This document shows, piece after piece, positions 59,724 to 64,000 of a DNA stretch of 64,000 nt; the stretch's first letter is position 1, and every line of letters begins with the position of its first letter. The DNA comes from Evansella clarkii (GTDB lineage: Bacteria > Bacillota > Bacilli > Bacillales > Salisediminibacteriaceae). Position numbers and translations under genes: made by a program. The notes below the pieces were generated by a model that was given only the letters and a program-made list of their open reading frames with translations, had not been told where the DNA came from and did not search any database. Where the stretch lies: NCBI RefSeq assembly GCF_002019695.1, contig NZ_KV917376.1, positions 2,192,386-2,256,385 on the forward strand, in the 5' to 3' direction.

Positions 59724-60027
59724 TTTTTCACCTCGGCTAGTGGACATACTATGTTGTTAGTATAAAGATGACTTAATTATAATAGATAAAGAGAGGAAAC
59801 GAAATAGGAATGAATAACGAAAGATTAAAGGCTGGCTGAAAAGCACCCTCTGTAAAGGTAATAAAAGTACTTCTTCCTGCCTGATAAACTAACCTTGTCT
59901 CATGTCACCACGAAAGTATCAGGGCATATACTGTGACTGGCAGGAGTATAAAAATCGTTCCTGCTGAACATTGTGCACCCTATTTTTAGAATGGCTGGCA
60001 GAGCTGCTAGGTTCAGGAGGAATGTAT

Positions 60028-60258
60028 ATGGCTGAGAACAGGAATGGGCAGGGGAATGTACAGTATGTTTCTCTTTATGAGCCATTTTTAAACGAGACGC
60101 TGCGGTCCATCATTGGCAGACATACAGTTATAGAAACTGGAAGAGGGACTGTGCAGGGGCAGTTAATGGAAGTAAAACCTGACCATATAACCGTGCAGAG
60201 CAAAGATACGACTTTTTTTATAAGAATTCAGGAAATAATCTGGGTCATGCCAGACTGA
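60028..60258 (+). CDS. DUF2642 small protein (YuzF-like)
   Basis: A 76-residue protein of the DUF2642 family common in spore-forming Bacillaceae. SLYEPFLNETLRSIIGRHTVIET and VQGQLMEVKPDHITVQSKDTTFFIRIQEIIWVMP form a small beta-barrel-like (Sm-like) domain. The ATG at 60028 is 7 nt after AGGAGG; the ATG at 60022 is too near. Function is unknown, with a role in spore formation often assumed. It is followed by a weak terminator at 60282-60309. The 280-bp gap before it holds only its promoter region. Confidence 0.78.
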   Translation: MAENRNGQGNVQYVSLYEPFLNETLRSIIGRHTVIETGRGTVQGQLMEVKPDHITVQSKDTTFFIRIQEIIWVMPD

Positions 60259-60281
60259 ATTTATGCTTAGAAACTGCAAAC

Positions 60282-60309
60282 AGGATGCACAGAGGCTGCG
60301 TCCTTTTTT
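60282..60309 (+). terminator. Terminator after the DUF2642 gene
   Basis: AGGATGC pairs with GCGTCCT with one G-U wobble around CACAGAGGCT-like loop sequence and is followed by TTTTT. Confidence 0.7.
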
Positions 60310-60337
60310 GTTGTGTTTTTAAGATTTTTTTACATAA

Positions 60338-61326
<989 letters not shown>

Positions 61327-61540
61327 GATGTCTGTTTACTGAAAATAAAATTAATTCAGGAGTTACTAAACAGAGCTGAACAAATTACTTTTCAGAATAA
61401 ACAATTTTTCTCTGGAAAAGTGCCATGAGGTGTCTGCGGGCGCATAGAGAATCTAACGTTTGACACATCTTTACCCCTTCTATATGGTTAGTATATGAAT
61501 TGAAACGGCACTTCTAATTTTTTATTAAAGGGGTTTTTGA

Positions 61541-61846
61541 ATGTACATTGTTACGTCCACCGTAATTGTGCCTGAACAGAAGACGGAAGAAGTGATTAAT
61601 ATATACCGTAACCGGACGAGGGGTGTTGATAAAGCTGAAGGATTCCTTTCTTTTCAGCTTCTTCAGAATGATAAAAAGCCCCAGGAACTAACCGTCCATC
61701 TTGAATGGGAAACAAAAGATAATTACCTCGCCTGGGTTACCAGTGATGAATATAAAAAAATTCATGAACTTGAAAAAAAGTATCCGGATAAAGAACTGGC
61801 TTCTATCGTTCCAAAGGTCTCCCGCTATAAGGTAGTGGCCCGATGA
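61541..61846 (+). CDS. Antibiotic-biosynthesis-monooxygenase-fold (ABM) protein
   Basis: A 101-residue ferredoxin-like ABM-domain protein (IsdG/HmoB/YgiN superfamily). IVTSTVIVPEQKTEEVINIYRNRTRGVDKAEGFLSFQLL and LTVHLEWETKDNYLAWVTSDEYKKIH fit the fold; the last includes a W and H placed as in heme-degrading IsdG proteins, but heme binding is not certain. It leads the four-gene light-sensor-like operon and its stop overlaps the next start (ATGA at 61843). AAAGGGG precedes the ATG. Its partner role in the operon is unclear. Confidence 0.85.
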   Translation: MYIVTSTVIVPEQKTEEVINIYRNRTRGVDKAEGFLSFQLLQNDKKPQELTVHLEWETKDNYLAWVTSDEYKKIHELEKKYPDKELASIVPKVSRYKVVAR

Positions 61847-62199
61847 AACAGGAAGTTAAAAGAGAAATAGTTAACGAGGCTGTAAAGCAAATTTACGATG
61901 CTTATCCAGCGTTACGGGAAAAGTTTGGCGAAAACGGGTTGAAGCGGACAGAAGAAGATAACCACCACCATCTTGACCATCTGGAAACCGCCTGTTTACT
62001 GGACGATAATAAGTACTTTACTGATTATACGGAGTGGCTTGAACGAGTTTTGACTAGCAGACAGGTAGGGACAGAGCTTATTATAGATAATTTTCAAAGA
62101 TTAAAAGAAATCATACCCGGTAAGACAGACCCTGGTGAGGAACAGGCATTTTTACGTATGCTGGATGAAGCGATTGCCATACTCAAGTCTGGCCGGTAA
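61843..62199 (+). CDS. Small helical protein of the B12-sensor operon
   Basis: A 118-residue, all-helical protein. NHHHLDHLETACLLDDNKYFTDYTEWLERVL gives three adjacent histidines and a further one, and the whole resembles a helical domain that precedes B12-binding domains in some larger sensor proteins. Here it is a separate gene directly before the B12-binding protein. Its start overlaps the previous stop by 4 nt. It could bind a metal or cofactor, or form the docking part of the sensor complex; this is inference. Confidence 0.65.
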   Translation: MKQEVKREIVNEAVKQIYDAYPALREKFGENGLKRTEEDNHHHLDHLETACLLDDNKYFTDYTEWLERVLTSRQVGTELIIDNFQRLKEIIPGKTDPGEEQAFLRMLDEAIAILKSGR

Positions 62200-62218
62200 A
62201 GCCAAGGTGGGATAACAG

Positions 62219-62881
62219 ATGATAATGGAACCGAAGCAGCTGGCTGGCCTTTTGCTTGAAGGGCGGGAGAACGAAGTAACAGAACAGTTTGTGAAAATTG
62301 AAAATAAATATTCCCGGCTAAGTTTGTATGAAGATTTCATTACCCCTGCCATGTACTATATAGGTGAACTTTGGGAAGAAAACGAAATTACTGTAGCTGA
62401 CGAGCACCTTGCTACAGCAGTATGCGATTACGCTCTTTCCAGGACGACGGATCACAGGCAGATGAATGAAGCAGAAACTGCTGTGAAAAAGAAGGCGATG
62501 CTCTTTGGTGTAGAAGGGGAGCAGCACTATATAGGAATGAAAATGGCAGCAGCGCTTTTCAGAGATAAAGGGTGGAATGTAAGATACCACGGTCCAGACC
62601 TTCCGCTGGAGCATGCACTGGCAGCAATAAAACAGTGGAAACCGGACGTCGTTTCTCTGTCTGCAGCTTTGTCGTACAGACTCCCCTCGGTGAAGGAATA
62701 TATTTCAAAAATCACCAATGGCGAATATAAACCATTAATTCTTATTGGCGGGCGGATGGCAAAAATGTACGGACTTGCCCCATTTCAAAGTGATAATGTG
62801 ATTATTATAAGGGATTTACACTCCCTTCAATACTGGCTGGATGACTGTAAGGGAGGCAGAAATAATGCAAACAGCTCTTAA
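62219..62881 (+). CDS. Stand-alone cobalamin-binding photoreceptor-like protein
   Basis: A 220-residue protein with a helical cap (about 1-85) and a B12-binding Rossmann domain (about 90-215). The cap holds W-x9-EH: Trp52, then nine residues, Glu62 and His63, the motif that surrounds adenosylcobalamin in CarH/LitR light sensors. The Rossmann part has E101-x-H103-xx-G106 (GEQHYIG), the lower-ligand motif in the form used by CarH, followed by VVSLSAALSYRLPSVKEYI and LILIGGRMAK. No MerR DNA-binding domain is present. Its stop overlaps the PAS-STAS start, so the two are probably partners. AdoCbl and light are inferred from the motif. Confidence 0.85.
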   Translation: MIMEPKQLAGLLLEGRENEVTEQFVKIENKYSRLSLYEDFITPAMYYIGELWEENEITVADEHLATAVCDYALSRTTDHRQMNEAETAVKKKAMLFGVEGEQHYIGMKMAAALFRDKGWNVRYHGPDLPLEHALAAIKQWKPDVVSLSAALSYRLPSVKEYISKITNGEYKPLILIGGRMAKMYGLAPFQSDNVIIIRDLHSLQYWLDDCKGGRNNANSS

Positions 62882-63620
62882 TCATCTGCCGGTCTCTGCG
62901 GTTGTAATAGACAGAAACTTTAAGATTCTTCATGCTACTTCAGAGGCGGCAGCACTGCTCGGTAAAGTGGATACCTTTCTTTCTGCCGTGGAGGAAGGAA
63001 GCCATGCTAAAGTAAAAAAATGGGTTAAACCTGAACAGGAAAAAATAACCCTGGAAGCAAACCTGGTTACAGAGCAAGGTGAAGTCATAGCTGCTGAACT
63101 TGCCGTCGGCTGGGGAAATGAACTTTACGGAGAGATAGTGATCTTTGAGAAGCAAAGCTCCATTAACGAAGTTACAGGGCAGCTGGCGAATCTGCGAGAG
63201 CGGCTCAGTGAAACTAATTTTGAACTTCTCAGTGAAAAAGAAAAACTGGAGGAAGCGCTGCAGGAGAATAACCGTCTGTCTGCTCCGTACATACAAATTA
63301 CGGATGATGTGGCTCTTATTCCTTTATATGGGGATCTAAACGAAAGCAAGATGAACGTTATACAAGCCAATGTACTGGCGTCTTCAAATGAACAAAGTTC
63401 AGAAACTTTGCTGTTTGACTTTACTGCAGTTGGCAGTATTGAAGCCTCTGGTGTGAAAATGCTGAAAAAAATGTTCGCCTCCCTTTGTTATATGGGAAAT
63501 GAGGTTCTTATAACCGGTGTAAAACCAGACCAGGCAAAAAGGCTGCATGAACTGGATATAAAATTACATATCGAATTTATTCATTCACTGAAATCAGCAG
63601 TAAGGAAGTTTTATGAATAA
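62865..63620 (+). CDS. PAS-coiled coil-STAS protein (RsbR-like)
   Basis: A 251-residue regulator. A PAS-like domain (about 3-105: PVSAVVIDRNFKILHATSEAAALLGK) is followed by a coiled coil (QLANLRERLSETNFELLSEKEKLEEALQ, about 108-145) and a STAS domain (about 150-245: IPLYGDLNESKM, LLFDFTAVGSIEASGVKMLKK). RsbR-type proteins with a C-terminal STAS form stressosomes that release SigB. The usual phosphorylation sites appear replaced: the segment reads VGSIEASGV. The ATG at 62865 has GGGAGGC upstream and overlaps the end of the B12 gene. It probably passes the B12 signal on; the output partner is not in this window. Confidence 0.85.
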   Translation: MQTALNHLPVSAVVIDRNFKILHATSEAAALLGKVDTFLSAVEEGSHAKVKKWVKPEQEKITLEANLVTEQGEVIAAELAVGWGNELYGEIVIFEKQSSINEVTGQLANLRERLSETNFELLSEKEKLEEALQENNRLSAPYIQITDDVALIPLYGDLNESKMNVIQANVLASSNEQSSETLLFDFTAVGSIEASGVKMLKKMFASLCYMGNEVLITGVKPDQAKRLHELDIKLHIEFIHSLKSAVRKFYE

Positions 63621-63622
63621 GT

Positions 63623-63657
63623 ACAAGGATGCATATCACTGCATCCTTGTTTTTTTT
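63623..63657 (+). terminator. Terminator of the B12-sensor operon
   Basis: ACAAGGATGCA pairs perfectly with TGCATCCTTGT around a 6-nt loop and is followed by TTTTTTT. Confidence 0.93.
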
Positions 63658-63678
63658 GAGCGTGAGCAATCCTATATC

Positions 63679-64000
63679 TCAAAGGACGCAAGAAGGCCTT
63701 GCATCCCTTGAGCAGGGGCAATCCTACAATTCAAGGGACGCAAGAAGGCCTTGCATCCCATGAGCAGGGGCGATCCTACAATTCAAGGGACGCAAGAAGG
63801 CCTTGCATCCCATGAGCAGGGGCGATCCTACAATTCAAGGGACGCAAGAAGGCCTTGCATCCCATGAGCAGGGGCGATCCTACAATTCAAGGGACGCAAG
63901 AAGGCCTTGCATCCCATGAGCAGGGGCGATCCTACAATTCAAGGGACGCAAGAAGGCCTTGCATCCCATGAGCAGGGGCGATCCTACAATTCAAGGGACG
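63679..64000. repeat. 52-bp hairpin tandem array E (more than 6 units, continues past the window)
   Basis: TCAAGGG (TCAAAGG in the first) starts at 63679, 63731, 63783, 63835, 63887, 63939 and 63991, exactly 52 bp apart. Units 3 onward are essentially identical. Each has GCAAGAAGGCCTTGC between GGGAC and ATCCC arms and a linker GAGCAGGGGCGATCCTACAA. The array runs over the window edge. Confidence 0.95.

Noticed and set aside
61458-61494. SigB promoter before the B12-sensor operon
   Set aside because: TTGACA at 61460 fits SigA better, and no GGGTAT-like -10 lies at the proper distance from a GTTTAA box.

Overview
This window comes from a low-to-mid GC, endospore-forming member of the Bacillaceae, possibly a salt- or alkali-adapted one. 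That placement is inferred from AAGGAGG-type ribosome sites, frequent GTG and TTG starts, yrkE/F/H/I-type sulfur genes, two YheC/YheD-type spore-coat ATP-grasp proteins, a DegV protein, a YesL protein, strongly acidic anchored proteins and several Na+-coupled carriers. No rRNA, tRNA, insertion sequence or CRISPR array was seen.

Region by region: (1) 1-10.1 kb is a reactive-sulfur island. Two partly duplicated blocks carry TusA-rhodanese, DsrE, membrane rhodanese and rhodanese-metallo-beta-lactamase proteins, with a SulP carrier, beta-carbonic anhydrase, methyltransferase and DUF302 protein between them. A CstR-type persulfide repressor (Cys31/Cys60) is encoded here, and matching ATACCCC/GGGGTAT operators sit on nearly every promoter in the island. 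(2) 10.1-10.6 kb holds 194-bp palindromic repeats. (3) 10.6-12.8 kb (minus strand) is a small mau-like set (MauE, MauD-like, a 12-cysteine MauA-like protein, and a membrane gene broken by a TGA codon). (4) 13.1-17.1 kb is a sugar ABC importer with a YesL protein but no ATPase gene. (5) 17.3-22.9 kb has trhO, an FAD-linked D-lactate/glycolate-type dehydrogenase and a TRAP transporter. (6) 23.5-41.5 kb is mostly housekeeping and transport genes. (7) 41.7-47.0 kb is a 2-aminoethylphosphonate pathway (PEP mutase, phosphonopyruvate decarboxylase, transaminase) flanked by two ATP-grasp proteins instead of the usual cytidylyltransferase. (8) 47.3-53.7 kb has a sugar dehydrogenase lipoprotein, two L-lactate permease paralogs and a gamma-glutamyltransferase. 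(9) 54.3-61.3 kb has membrane and anchored proteins and an L-lactate dehydrogenase gene broken by a 10-bp deletion. (10) 61.5-63.6 kb is an operon of a monooxygenase-fold protein, a helical protein, a stand-alone B12-binding protein with the CarH light-sensor motif, and a PAS-STAS protein.

Four intergenic tandem arrays and one degenerate locus all have a 51-53 bp period and the same hairpin design, although their sequences differ. This is the most unusual DNA-level pattern in the window. The candidate new biology is the B12 photoreceptor-PAS/STAS operon, the aminoethylphosphonate/ATP-grasp cluster and the mau-like set without a large subunit. Lactate use also recurs: an FAD lactate-type dehydrogenase and two lactate permeases are intact while the NAD-dependent lactate dehydrogenase is disrupted.
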